Shown here in pieces: positions 1 to 14,500 of a stretch of 64,000 nucleotides of DNA. The position numbers and the translations under genes were made by a program. The stretch comes from Antedon bifida (lineage: Eukaryota; Echinodermata; Crinoidea; Comatulida; Antedonidae), in assembly GCA_963402885.1 (NCBI GenBank), contig OY727095.1:10793001-10857000 (forward strand), in the 5' to 3' direction. The notes below the pieces were generated by a model, which was not told the origin of the DNA, made no database searches, and saw only the letters and a list, made by a program, of their open reading frames with translations. Position 1 is the stretch's first letter, and each line of letters starts with the position of its first letter.

Positions 1-2364
1 CTCGTTTTATTGGTATTCAGTTTTATGTTATTTAATCTTACATCCAACTTGTGTACAAGTAAAATGAATACACTGAAATAGAAGCACTTCAATTTACTGC
101 GTGATAGGCCTAATATCAGTCGAAAGTTGTGGATTTGGTTGTTCAAAAGGGTGCATTTATTTAACTCATCCAGAGAGAAGCATAGCTAAATACAAACTTA
201 AATAAATCTTGTTCAAAAATGGAGTACAAATTTCGTTTCTAAACCAAATGTAAATGCAACATACGGTTCCAGTTCACCTTTACTTTGGACTTTATTACCT
301 GTATTTAGTAAAGATTCCGCTTGTTCTTTAAATAGGCCGAAGCCTACTTTTATCTTCAAATTCACTTAAAATCATACTTTTTATTATATCATCACTTTTT
401 TTTGCTAAAGCTTTCATATATAGTTTCGTTTTATCCATGTTTTGTGTTCGTAAAATAAATAACTGATATGAAATTTATCTTGTTCTTTATTGTGCAAAAT
501 TCTAATATAATTCTAGTTGTGTGTTAATGGTATGACTGAGTCACTAATCTTAAATACTAAGAACACAACATAAAAATGTATTTTACAATAAAATACGTGT
601 ACTGGTTTTGTGTATGTTGTACGGTATTGTATTATACTGTTTGACAATTTCTGAATTTACATCGTTTTAGAATGTATTTTTTTAGAAAATAATTATGTAT
701 TTAAAGATTGTAAAATGAGTCACACTATGAGCTACTTGCCGATTTGAAAGTTTGACAAACCATTTGACTCGACTCTGACATTAATGGTCCGTACGAAGGA
801 TGATTTTAACCCCAGTTTGATCTGAGCCTACATTACTGCGGATTATCGAACAGCATTTGAAATGACACTGTGTTTAATAGTACATGTCAATATTCAAATG
901 TAATGATAAACTGTACAGGTACCGTACAGTTATAACAATTATGTAAAATAACATGTACGCTATTTGAAAACAATATATAAACAACCCATTGAGGAAATTT
1001 GATTTGATTTAATCACTTTATTTCAGAATAAATATTCCATATATACTGTACAACAAAAAATAATAATAAAATCAAACTAAAATAGGATTTTTTCCCACTT
1101 AGTGTAGAAATAAATTAACAACTATAGATTTAAGACAAATTATGAATAAAGTATTTTGCTTTATATTTTACCTTATATCTCGATTTAGCCAAGATGTACT
1201 GTAGTACTTTTTCTGATTTATGGACATTATTTGTAAATGCAAATGATGAAAACAAATTAAGTTTTATATTAGGAGGAGAGTCTGTTCCTTTTTCTAATTA
1301 AATCATATAACTCATTTGATAAATTTTGTAAAAAATATTTAAGTTCTGCATGGAAGAAACGATCCTCTTTAAAGTACTCCCAATGATTAATTTATTGTAT
1401 TGTTGCTTGTAAATACTGTAGTTTCTGGTTAATTTTGTTTTTGTTTGCTTAGTTTAGTTTAGTTATTCATGTCTTTTCTCGATTCTATTTTTCTGTGCAG
1501 TGTGTAAATAAGACTTTTTAGTCGCGTAGACGCGACTCTATAGTTCACTATGTCGGTCGGTCTGTCTGTCGGTCTGTCGGTCTGTCGGTCTGTCTGTCGG
1601 TCTGTCGGTCTGTCTGTCGGTCCGGTATCACTATGCATTGTAGCACGCGACTTAATGGCTGTTGGCCTTGTTTGAAAAGGTTTTAATAGAAATTTCTATT
1701 AAAAAATCATGTTTATTGTATCTAAATTGCATCCAATGAAAAAATCGACTTTATTTGACATTACGTTAAAATATGTCTGAGAATAGAATAATGTCTCACT
1801 GCTAAGTTTTAACTTTAATCAAGTTGATACTTAGCCTCACTATCTTTAAAAACCTCCAAAACATCTAAATAAATAGCTTCGCTGAAAGGGCAACCTTGAT
1901 TTTTATTATGAATTTCTAAAAAAAACCTTTTAACAAATAATATTTATTACTGGATCATTGTATCTAAATATCGATTTTATTACATTAAGGTTAAATATTT
2001 AATAATATGTCTTACTATTAGGTCTGGATTCATATTAAAGCTCCTTACGTGAGAACCGATCCAATTTATTTATTACTTGAAATTTATAATAATCAATAAG
2101 TCTGTCTGTATCTTTTATCATTGTTTCCTTGAAAATCATGTATCTTCACATTATGGCCTTACTGTATATGTCCAGTATAATAGGCAAATTCGGTAAGTAC
2201 CATACTTATTACATGTGGCGCTTTTATTATGATGTTTAGTTAATACTGGCGTCACATGTGATGCATATGCTATACTAATATACAATAAATCATGGATGAT
2301 TATACTACACTAATTCCACAATAAGTTATAACCTTTGAGTTGTTGTGATTTAACAAATTGAATT
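1..2364 (-). mobile_element. Dispersed element, copy 1 (truncated by window edge), inverted relative to copy 2
   Basis: Bases 1-2364 are the near-identical reverse complement of 24990 to about 27442. The match stops sharply at 2364 (GATTTAACAAATTGAATT|ATATTG), which matches the copy 2 start at 24990 exactly, so this is a true element end. No long reading frame, so non-autonomous. Contains the GTCGGTCTGTCT microsatellite at 1553-1622 and the palindrome GTCGCGTAGACGCGAC (about 1521-1536). It lacks about 100 bases present in copy 2 (25865-25966). The left end lies outside the window. Confidence 0.85.
1553..1622. repeat. GTCGGTCT/GTCTGTCG microsatellite inside copy 1
   Basis: Interrupted tetranucleotide array of GTCG and GTCT. 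The corresponding array in copy 2 is 25735-25790 on the opposite strand and is shorter. Confidence 0.9.
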
Positions 2365-5300
2365 ATATTGCTGGTAACACGCAATGACCACCAGATTCTA
2401 CAGCTGTCACTAGATACATCTTAATTGACTACCGCAAGTCATTGCGATTGTATCTCAATATTAAATTAAGCGATAGTTAGTTAAAGATGTATATATAACA
2501 ACTGCAGAATCGGTGGAAATGCTTGGTACACAAGGATAACTGAGATGTTACTGAGATACTATATTTATATTATAATGATACAATGAAAACAAAGTATAAC
2601 TTTTTATTTAATATTTCCAAAGTTAGATATAGGCCTATAGATATGTTTCTATATTTCAAACATAAGCAAACAGTTTTTGAATTTCCTGATGCTTAAAAAC
2701 TCAACTCGTTGTACAGTACATGGTTAGTATATTTATTCCTACAGAAAAAGCAGAAAGCATGAGATATGAATACATACACAAACTTAATTATCTTTGAAAT
2801 GAAAAATTTGATATATAGATTGAGTTTTAAACCAATGATGTGCTCTTCTTACATCTACATTTCAACAGACAATCTGCCCGGATGTGTTATCATATCCATC
2901 ATTTGAAAGAGTAACACAACTGGTCTAGTTTCGGTATGGTTCATTGTCATGTTTTGTTTCCAGTTCTTCTTCACACTTGATTGAAGATGAATGTGGGTAT
3001 CCTCCTCATCCTTCCTTCCCTATCGTTGCTTTGCCCCACAAAAACAACTGATCAATTACATAAACATTAAAACGTTTTAAATCTATTACAATGCCAACAG
3101 TACCAATGATAATAAAGACATAATAATACTAGATGATTTTCTTTTTCACTGTCGTAGATTTTCTCATTTTCAAGTTATTTATTTCAAACATTTTGATGGC
3201 TTAGAGTAGGCCTATATCTCTTATTGATAAACTAAATTAGACTTTTCAGGGAAAACGTGTTGTTAATCTACAATAGAAGAACATTTGTGTCTGGTGATTT
3301 GTAATACCTGGAATGAAACTGTTCCCTACTTTTCCCTTTTTCATATTATAGTTCTCAGCTACTTCCCTCAACCTTAATGACAATATCAAAGTCAAGCCTA
3401 TGGTATGCGAACAGAAATGGGTTTTGTTCTGTTTTGAAATACAGTCATTTACTTGCGTTTAAATATGTAGTTGAACGAATTTCAGCAGACGTCATTTAAT
3501 CCAAAACCGGCCATTGGTTATTCCATTGTGCGCAATTCTAGACTATTTCGGTAAGAAACGCGGTAGATTGTATGGTAAGTACTTTACGATATGATACGCA
3601 ATGATGTTATAATTATACGCGGCTATGGTAGTTTGATTCTAAAATAGCCAATGCCAATACTAGATGAGGTAATTACTGGCTCAGTAACTACAAATGTAAG
3701 ATCATATTAATTGACCGGTCCGTGTTTGTTACACAACCATTAACGGCTTTTAGTATAGCGTATAATTTGAACATAGTATTGTTTTCATTACACACAATAT
3801 CTTTTATAGGATATTTGATATTAGAGGTTGACAAATAATGACATGCCGTTCGAAATTCATTAATATTTACTTTCAAATAATTATGTAACAAAATACCAAA
3901 ACAATGTGATTATTATGGCACTAAAGTTGTACTTTTCTGGTGTGTATGCGATTGTCACGTCGGTAGGCCTACACTTATATAGGTACTGTATATGTAGGTA
4001 AAATTGTGTCTTTTTTTTTACAACATTTGTATTTGCTTCGGTAAACTTTTTTGTGGGTGGAAGAGGCGATATTCTGTTATAAATGTGCCAATTATGTATA
4101 GTTGTGACAATGAATGTTTTTTATTTTGTTTATTTTAGTGTAATGATGTAATCAATTCGCTATATTTACAGAATATGAAGACGATGGGGAATTCTGGGGT
4201 AAAATACCTGATTATTAGCAGTATAGATATGATATCAAGAATTTTTGTAGGTTACCGATAGCCAATATGTCGGCCTACTCGCGAGTACAACATACATCGT
4301 GGATGAATTAGTTTAAAATTATTCTTCTCCATACATAGAATATTAACATTTGATCAAAATAATTAATATGAAAGAAAGATACCGATGTTAAAAATGTTTT
4401 GCAGCGTCACGCGTGACGTCAATTATTGACAGTTTAGATGGTTCATGATATAAGTACTTATAGTATATTAGGTTATTGTTATAGTATTGCCTGTCCTTAT
4501 TGACAAGTGGTGGTAACTAGGTCGGGTTATTTTTAATGTGCCTGAACATCGTAGTGTTAAAAGCTGTATGATAATAATTTGGATTTACTCAACCTTACAA
4601 GCACAGTATAGCCTAATCCAATTGAATTTAATATATTAATAATACAAAGTGATTTATAATGTATAAATAGCAATTTATGAAAATTATATAAAAACCGTAA
4701 GCTGTACCCTAAAAGCATATACAATTCAGAATACGTAATGTACTGTCTATTGAGTCCGTACATTTGTTCGACCTCTAATCTAAAGATTTGTTCTTTTGTA
4801 AATCACAACAATGTAGACATGTTGCCTGTCACATTTTCTAGTTGAATAATGTTTTAAAGAAACACACGTTAATAGCCTTCTCCTCTCCTGTATAAAAAGG
4901 TCTAATAAATATCATTGATAGAGGACAAACAAAACCGTTATAAGATAATCTGGCTAGCCAGGCCTAGTGTATATTTCACTAAGGTGACCTAGCCTATTTT
5001 TTAAATAACAACAAATCGTTTCGTATTAGCTTTTTTTTATCATCTTGGTTTTTAATGTAAACAAAAATGATGAATGTTTTGTTTTAATTACAATCTGTCT
5101 TGATTTCTCTTTTTCTATCAATCACGTTTTAATAAACCATAAAGCAGACTTAATACGATACAATGTTGACTTACAATCGTTTATCATTGTTTCAAGTGAA
5201 CTTTTTGTCGTCCATTCTTCGCAAAGTATAACGTCGTCGTTAATAGTAGTTTGTGGGGGAGGTGGAGGTTTAAAATTGAAAATATGTATAAATAATAATG

Positions 5301-5470
5301 TGAATCCACTCCGGCACTGGCACTGGTATCGCTTTGCTTTTTAAATTTCAGGAAAAAGATCATTGTTTTTGATATAGAGATCAGTCGGGCCAGAGAGATC
5401 TTATTTTTATAAATAAGTTTCAAAGATGATGATAAATGATGCCATTGGTGGCGCCCTACGTGCATTCAAA
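2365..5470. other. Intergenic, AT-rich, upstream of PNPLA6
   Basis: I see no coding exon with convincing homology or splice structure. TAGGCCTA words occur at about 2633, 3209 and 3965. The PNPLA6 promoter should lie near its right end, but I cannot point to core elements. Confidence 0.6.
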
Positions 5471-5566
5471 ATGGCAGACGGGACAATTTTGGTGCTCGTA
5501 TTTGACAGTGTTGTCAATACACTGTCAAATGTTCTGTCTCTTTGCATTGAAAATAAAGGAATCTCG
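5471..5566 (+). CDS. PNPLA6: PNPLA6 exon 1: start codon and lumenal N-terminus
   Basis: ATG at 5471 in good context (AAAATGG), 32 codons beginning [15 protein letters not shown], then donor CG|GTATGT at 5567. It ends in phase 0, which fits exon 2. The N-terminus is poorly conserved in this family, so the start rests on reading frame, Kozak context and splice fit rather than homology. An upstream non-coding exon is possible. Confidence 0.65.
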
Positions 5567-8500
5567 GTATGTTTGTAACATATTTTTTCTAGAGTGCAAT
5601 ACGTTAAAATTGTATATAATATAATAATGCATTGATATCCTAGGCTTGGTTAAATTCTAGGCCTACCCGTCCGCAGAAAGACAGAGCAGAGAAGAGAGGA
5701 GGGCGCACACCTTGCATGCAGGCTAAACTTTAGCCTAAAGGAAAACAATACCACATGACAGGAGGCCTACTCCTTCACTCACTAGAGTATACTGTACAGA
5801 TATGTCCAGTCTAAGCAGGGAGATCTCCCTGGTCTAAGACAAAGGGGTGGCCTAGCCTGTCACATACTTTATTTGTTTATAAAATTATATATTTATTTTA
5901 GTTAAGATCATGGTGGGACTGCTGACTCTTGTAGTTACAGTTAATCGTATTACTTTATCAGTCCCTGACCAATTCATCTTTGTACATTGTATATTATGTT
6001 TTGTTGGTCAAATAAATAAAATGAAATGAAATACCAATATAAAGTATTACTAATATTATAATAACCAATATGATAGGCCTATTTGTCTGATGATCAGATT
6101 AGTATAGATGACAATTTTAAAAATATCTAATTATTTTAAATTTACATGTTTTTATTTTTGATTGTTATTTGTTTGTTACTTGTGATTGTATTTCTTTTTT
6201 TTTTATATCCTAATATTGGAAAATGTTCATCAGGAGTTTCATGGGCTATAAATCTTGCATTTCTATTTAGTCTTTTTAAGCTAATTGTTATTTTTTAATT
6301 GTTGTATATACATTATCTAATCCATTATCTTAATTAGTTGACCTGATCATTTACATACCCTGTAGTCTGAAAGCAGTTTGTAAATGAGAAAGTTTCTATG
6401 AGAGGTTACAAATACAATATATCATCAATACTTGAAGTATTAAAATATAATTAATTTGTTTTAATATTGTTGTACTACATTGTATTGTAACTTAACAAAA
6501 GTTAAAAATACATACTGTACATGAGGACCGTTTGTAACATAGAAAGGTTGTAAATGAGAAGTGTGTAAATTAGAAGGTAGACTGTACAGGTACAGTATGT
6601 TTTTTAATGAGATGCAAATAAATCAAATCAAATTAACTGTGCTGAATTATCAAAAATATCTTAATTTTAAATGATTAATATTGATTATTAGGCCTAAGCC
6701 TACAGGGATAACAAGATTTGAGTCAACTTTACTGATATTTGACCGAATTAAACTAGCACAGTACCAGATGTATAGTAAGCTATTTACTACCTAGGTTAAT
6801 ACACTCAATTGTATGACCCACTATATGACCTCCGGGAGAGGTGCCTCATTTACAAATAATTATTGATCCAGGGGTGCGTCAAAAAACCATAATGTAACGT
6901 CACATCAATACACAATGGTGTGTCAATGTTCATCACTTTACCACCCACCATATTGTGAACAACATGGTAATTTTTCTTCAAAAGGGGTGCATCATGGTAT
7001 TTATACAGTAAGGTATGACGCACATCGGACAAATGACGCACCTCTCCGGGAGTCGTATAGTGGGTCATACAATTTGACAAGGTTAAATTAGACATGATTT
7101 TAGCCCTGGACAGCAATACCGATGAACTTTAATGTAGATGCTATGGATGTGGTAAGGGTTAAACCAGTTCATTTTATAGATATCAATTATTGTTCTTGCA
7201 GATTGCGATAATTAGTACTGTGGTCATTGGAATAACTGTCATCATGAATATACTAAACACTATGGAGAAAAATAAACAAAAGGGTAATATATATCAGTAA
7301 AATAGAATGCTTATCAAGGGAACACTCCCCTTAATATAGTCTCTCTGAGGTGTCCCTTAAGGAGAGGTTCTACAATATGTTTTCCTTGGGTAAATATTTC
7401 TATGAAAGTATTTTTAAAGGAACAGTTAATTATTTATTTTTGTTGAATTAATTATTTTTTTACACCTTTTTAGAAAAAGAGGCAGCAGCAGCGGTACCAA
7501 AACCAAGGTTTAGAAAAAGAGACAAAGTCTTATTTTATGGAAGAAAAATGCTACGAAAGGTAAATATATTCTTAAATGATGATCCATTATTATACATTTT
7601 CATATTTTTATAGCAAAGTTAAATTTGATCACAGACACACCCTTTTGGCGAAAATGTCTATTTGCTAATGTAAGCCTTACAAATAATCTTGAGTTTCCTC
7701 TTTGCTGTCATAGTATATGACCTTCTAACTGTTTTAAAATTGTCCACATATTAATCTATAAGCTCTAGTAAAGAATACAAGACTTAATTTTAGTGTGTAT
7801 TTCTAATAATAATGGTACCTAGATCTTATGACCCATTTTACTGCATTTTTCATATGTAAAATGAGTCACATAGATTGACAGGTGTAGTGTTGTTAATAGC
7901 TTGCATGTTTTTGCATTCTTTGACACAGTTTAAATGCAACTTTTCCATTACAGCTGCTAATGGAGCAGTTTATTTATTAATTGCAACAAACAGTCAAGCA
8001 AGATTATTCCAGGTTGTTTCAGAAAATTCCATGACAAACGATTTTTCTTGAGACGTTTATATGCTAATATAATATGCACTAATTAAATGATTTTGCATTA
8101 ATGTCAAATGTCATGCAATGGTATTCAAATAATGAATTTGTATGAGTTTAATACATCACATCACATAATCACATACATTAAAAATAGTACAGTATTTACA
8201 ATGTTATAAAGAGAAATGATGAAATGCATTTTAAGGAAACACAATAAGACCCCAGGTTGCAGTAGTGAAATTGGTTTTCTAATATAGTATATAAAATATC
8301 TAATACATAAATGATAATGATATTTAATGAATCTTGAATGAAATGGCGAAGACTATAGCTCATGCAAAATGAGAGGCAGTATATGTTTTAACACTACAAC
8401 CAACGTCTATTGTATTGTATCAACCTTTTTGTATTATATTTTATGATATTTTATTTATTTTATAATAATATAATATAATATAATAATTTTAATTTAATAG

Positions 8501-11500
8501 AGATTCTTCTGTATTTCAAAGAATTTTCCTTTACACACTAATTCCAAAACAAAGTGTTTTTTTTTTTTTTTTTTTTTTTTTCAAAATGGTGTCAGTGTGA
8601 AAAGGGTTTTATTTATCAATGTTTTGTTTTGCCTGCAGGTTAAGTCGTTTTCGGGGCCGGTGCATTATGGTGATCTGTCTGCACGTAATAGACTAAAAAA
8701 GAAAAGAGATATTATAAACCTTGCCAGAGGTCTTAAAAGGTAAGCTGTGAAGTTACGATTTATTACTTACATTTATCTTTTTAGACCTTTACATTCTTTA
8801 CCTACCTGTTTATTGAATAACAAGAAGATAAATTAAAATTAAAAGAAGTAGGTGCCTTATCGCAATGGGTCATTACAAAAATAAATATCTTAAAAAAAAC
8901 TCTAAAATGTGATTATTAATTTTGAGTACAGGTAAACAGAATAATAATGCACATTATCTTATTAGTTGCTTCAATCTAGGGGTAAAGAGTATAACACCTC
9001 CTTTGAGACACCCCTTTTGAGGATATATCAAACGAGAGGAAATGTTAACACTATGGCCAACCCCTATTCAGGGGAAACCCTTAAGCTCTGTCTACACTAT
9101 CAAACTTGACAAAAAAAAGTGTGATGTGCCCAAATATGGTGGTGATGTGCCCAAATATGATAGTGATATGCCCAAATATGGTAGTGATATGCCAAAATAT
9201 GGTAGTGATATGCCAAAATATGGTAGTGATATGACATGTTCATATATGGGGACATCACATTTTGTTGTCACATAAAGTTTGATATTGTAAACAGAGCTTT
9301 ATTAGGTGGGCATATATTTTGAAGTGTGTGTGTCTCCTTGATGATAGTGGGTTCTCTTCTATATGCAGTACTTGTAGTTGATCATTCATTGGTCTATCTT
9401 CATCTATTTTCTTCATAATCTTTCTTTTCTTTAGTATACTAAAGCTGCACGAAACTGGTGAGAACCAGCCAGTCTTGCAGGTTAAAGAACCTCCGCCTGC
9501 TATCCTGGAGGCTGACTGGCAAGAGATGCAACTACCACCAGAACTACATATACCTAATGAAGTTCTTTACATGTTAAAAAGTGTAAGGTATGTGTCAAAA
9601 GATAAAAAATTATTCTACTGCAGTTAATGTAGTAAACTACATTTTGTTTATTTTTTAACAGGGAATTATTATTATTTGTTTTTAGTGTTATACACACACT
9701 CATAAACTTTTAAACAAACTAAAATCGTACATATCTGTAATTAAAGATAATTAAATAATTCTGACAACCATAAAGTTACAGTTAACTAGGAAAGATACCA
9801 GAAAAGAAACCTTCGCAGGCATTTTGATGCGCCTGCCGTATGTACAGATGCGTGAAATAACAAACGATTTTATAACAAATGGAGCTTTAAAATATTAAAA
9901 AAATACTTTCTGTCTTAGAATGTTTTTATGGCATTTCATTTTTGTTTCTTGAGAAATGATTTATTGACCATACTACTGTACTTCTCATTAAATGTACTCA
10001 ACAAAATGAAACAGGTATTCCATACCTGCTGAAATTCAAGCTGTTTCACAAATTTAGTATACAAAAATTACCTGTAACCTTGTAAGAAATCACCTCATTA
10101 AATAATTTGACGAGTAATATTATCTATGCCTTTATTCCACCTATTTGTAATTGCACTATAATTGTAACTGATACTAATTCTATTGTTTTATGTTATTTAA
10201 ACTTCGAAGGTGGTATTGTTAGTGTTTTGTAGTTTGTCCTATTGCAAGCATCCATACACATGAGGTATCAAATTAACCCAATTTGATCCAATATGGTGGC
10301 CAAAATTTGTTATAAAAAATGTTTGCTATTTAATTGCGCACATCCACACATGGGGTATTAAAATCATTAGAATTGTACTGGGAAGATTTTACACCACATT
10401 TGAAGCAATTTTATATTACACTTTTAGCCAATGTAATTTATGTACTGTATATATTTTTTCAACAATTTGCTTATTTTGTGTTCATACTGATAGATTAATG
10501 TACCGTAATGTATTTATTTGATTTTTCTTTAAAGAGTATTTGGACATTTTGAAAAACCTTTATTTCTTGAGTTATGTCGGTCAGTTGAATCCAAGTTTAT
10601 TCCGGCCGGAGCTTCCTTATTCCGGAGGGGACAGAGTGATGACAGTATCTATGTGGTTCAGAGTGGACGACTTAAAGTATACATCACAGAGCCAGTATGT
10701 TCTTTTTTTTGTTCATTCAAAGCTTCCTCAATGTAGTTTAATCATCCTGTTTGCTATTGGAATTCATGTATAGTTTCATGTGTGCATATCGTAGGCTTTC
10801 TCTATCATTAATTTCAATGAAAATTACCTAACACCCTTATTTTAAGCTAAATTCAGACTTATAATCCATAAGGTTTATCGCAAATAACCTGTTATTACGA
10901 GGAACGTCATTGCACAATGCATGGTGGCAAACAAACAGTAAACAAATCCTGTAAACGTGTGTGCCCCATTTCTGTCCCATCATGCATAGTGCACGCTATT
11001 TGCGATAAACCTAGTATCAGTATAATCTCCCCCCCCCCCCCCCCTAATTTTCTTTAAATTTTTTACCTCATAGTCATATTCAGTATAATGTAATATGATT
11101 AATAAGTTAAATCAAAAACATACAGTAACCTCATTGTTGTTTAAATTTGTTTTTACTCTTGATATAGAGCGGTGAAGAGTTTGAAGTAAAACAGGTCACA
11201 ACAGGTGACAGTGTTCACAGCCTGCTCAGTATACTCGATGTTTTAACAGTATGTACAATTAATTATGACTGTCAGATATGTTGACACTTTTATAAATAGT
11301 TACCCACTCATCTTGTATACATCAAAGCAAGTTCATTGGTGTCTTAATAACAAATGTTGTGTATTTATTATGGTCAGTTTAAAAAAAATTTACAATGCAA
11401 TTAATTCTACACCCACACATTCATGTGGTGGTACATTTTCTTGTTTAAATGTCTAAATAGATTTATTTTATTTGCGCAAGATGCTAATGAACACTGATTG

Positions 11501-14500
11501 GTGTATACACTTGAATATATAAGAAACTTTCCGATTAATAAAGTCATCTGGAAATTTCAAATATCAATTAAATTACTAAAAAAAAATAATTCTCCATTGT
11601 TTGGGTTGCAATACTACATTTATACAGTACACTGATATTGATTCAATTTTGTTTTACTTTCAACATGCATATAAATCTGTCTACACTATCAAACTAGTTT
11701 GACCAAAAAAGTATGATGTGCCCAAATATTGTAGTGATATGCTTAAATATGGTAGTGATATGACATCTTCATGCCCGTTTATGGACACATCACATTTTTT
11801 TGTCACATAAAGTTTGATAGTGTAGATAGAGCTTAATAAAATAATTCAAACATTTATTTTCATTTATAAATTTGACTAGGGTCATCTTGCACCTTATAAA
11901 ACTGTATCGGCAAGAGCTGCAGAAGACACCGTGGTCCTTCGTCTTCCAGCCATTGCGTTCAGTAATGTTTTTGAACGATATCCTGAGTCTATGGTTCGAG
12001 TCGTTCAAATGATCATGGTGCGTCTTCAGAGAGTAACGTTCCAGACCCTTCATAACTATCTAGGTTTATCACACGAGTTAATCAATAAGGTAAATTTGAA
12101 AATAACTAACTTTGTCAGATAATTCATGTATGATTCCAAACGTTCGAGTTATAATTAAAATTGAAACCTGTCAGTATTTTAAGGCAGTTTGCCTGTTTAT
12201 TAAATGCCTTTTGATTTTGATTTTAACTAACTTTGTATTGTTTTGTTTCTCTTCTGTGACCAGAGGTCGGATTTATCAATTTGACTTCTGGTGATATATA
12301 ATCCTTGCTTTTTCTGCTTAGGAATGTGGTTGAGACTGCATAGGTTTCTTCCTTTACTGTAAATTAGCTAGTCATATCTTTTTTTATGAATGTTTTTATT
12401 CTTATTCTTTATTGCCATATCATCACAAACACAAAGAACCAGGAAGGAAACACAAAAGGAAACTAAATCATTACTGCTAAGAGCCAGTGTTACCCTTTTA
12501 TCAAGTAGCACATTAAGATAAAGTGTAGTATTTTGTCCAATAAACAAAAAGAAACTAAACAATGGAAATGTATGTGAATAATGAGTTTTATTATCTTACT
12601 CTGTATATAGGAAGACACAAGCGATCCAAAACTTTCTATCCATCAACTATCACCAAAAGTTAGCCCTAGTAAGAAAATTAGCAACCAATCAGTAGCAAGC
12701 TCTTCCAGTAGCAGTGAAAAAGTTACAAGAGTCATAGATTATCACGATGAAGAGAAGATACGAGAGTTACTCATTAAGGGAGGAGGTAAACTTATTATTG
12801 GGTATTTTCCATAAATTAAGGGGCCAGTAGGTATTTTAGTATTGGTGATAGTTAGTTTGCTGTTTATTCTGAATTGGTAATAGTTATTAAAAAATCATTG
12901 TGTCATATGATAGGACAATAGTATGCGTTAATTCTATTACCTGTTGAAAAAAAAAATGTTTGTAAAAAAAACATTTTTAAATCAATCCAATTTAAACCTT
13001 ATCGGATGTTTCTACACTTATGCTAAGGTCAAATACACTCACTCTAAGGTCAAAACTATCGAAAAGGAAATTTTTTTTTCCAAATTGTAAATTTTTTCAA
13101 ATTGTTAAGAATAATGAAAATGGCCAAATTGTTTCAGTAAATATATATTCATTCAAATTGTGTGATTAAAATGTACATAAAAGTAAAACATGATCACAAG
13201 AATGTTAGGCATATCTATTGGTCAATAATCAAATGTTATGTAACTGTACTTTAAGCGTTTAATAAAGGAGGTTTTCCCTAAAGAGTAGGGTGTGAAGAGA
13301 ATACAAATATCTCCACATTTTCGTTTTTCACCATTAATCTCTGGTTGAAAACAAAACAAATTTTGTACATAAGCAATTGATGAAAAAAAGTATATATATA
13401 TATCTATTTTCCATGGTATTCAATATATTTTGTTTTGTATGTTTAGTATTCTGTAGTATATAAATAATGGTTATCTTTTTTGGTTTTTTTTTAACAGAAA
13501 GATACATGAGTACAACTTCAGATAGTGAAAATGAAGGTCGCGTGAAACGAACATCATCCCGTAAGTTCTTAAATAATTAATAGATTTCTGATTTACTACA
13601 ACCTAGGACCATGGACCTATGCATTAATGGTGGTCGTCTGGTTATAGAATTCGCCTTACAGTGTTAAGGAAGGAAAAGGAAGATGTCCCTGTATACATGA
13701 ATTGATTTAACATTAGGTCAATTCAAAAGCGCCCTAATAACTTAATGACATTTTGTCCCCATCTGTGTGGTGGTCAATTCTTGTTTTTTGTATAATCAAA
13801 ATTGATATACTTCTATACCTTCTGTACTCATTATGTTTATAGCTAGAATTTGTTGATACTATCAACTTTCATGGGAAAAGGGCATTACTTCGGAGTGTAG
13901 AATAACTTTACTGGAGTGTTCATAAGTCTTTAATTCTATATTCCCTCAGATTTAATTACATTGGTTTATTTGTGTTTTGTATTTTACAGAGGGTGTCTCC
14001 ACATCAAAATTGATCAGAAGAGCAACTGCCTTTGAACTTGGCCACAATAGAATGAGTATGAGTCCGTCAGATTTTGAAGCAGCGGCTGGTAGGGCTAGGG
14101 TACTAAATCTTGAAGATGTACCCAAGGTATGACAATTTTGTAATAAAAAAACATAGACTAGAAGAATATTATTAAACCAAAGTTTAAAAACTGTTTATTG
14201 GACATAATTCAATTTCAGCAGTATATCTGTTGTCAAAAATCCTTACTGCAATGGTTTAGACCCATTGAGGTATATTAGGGTAAGGATAGACCGACAGCGA
14301 AGTGATGAACACAGGGATAGGGCTTTCAAAATGGTTGATTTACATTTCTTCAAAAATAGTGTAGAAAGTATAATCCTACAATATTACAATACTTCATATA
14401 TATAACACATAATATGTCTTATATGTAACATTGTTAAAGCACATCACAATTTTTATTGAATTAATTATATTGTTATTAGCAATGAGTTGGATAATCTCTT

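Noticed and set aside
1553-1622. Possible CRISPR-like regular repeat
   Set aside because: It is a simple GTCT/GTCG microsatellite without spacers, in animal DNA.
9042-9275. Open frame with MPKYGSD repeats
   Set aside because: It is the tandem interior of a MITE A copy with clear TIRs, not a gene.
11790-12053. Minus-strand frame over exon 8
   Set aside because: Shadow of conserved PNPLA6 coding sequence.
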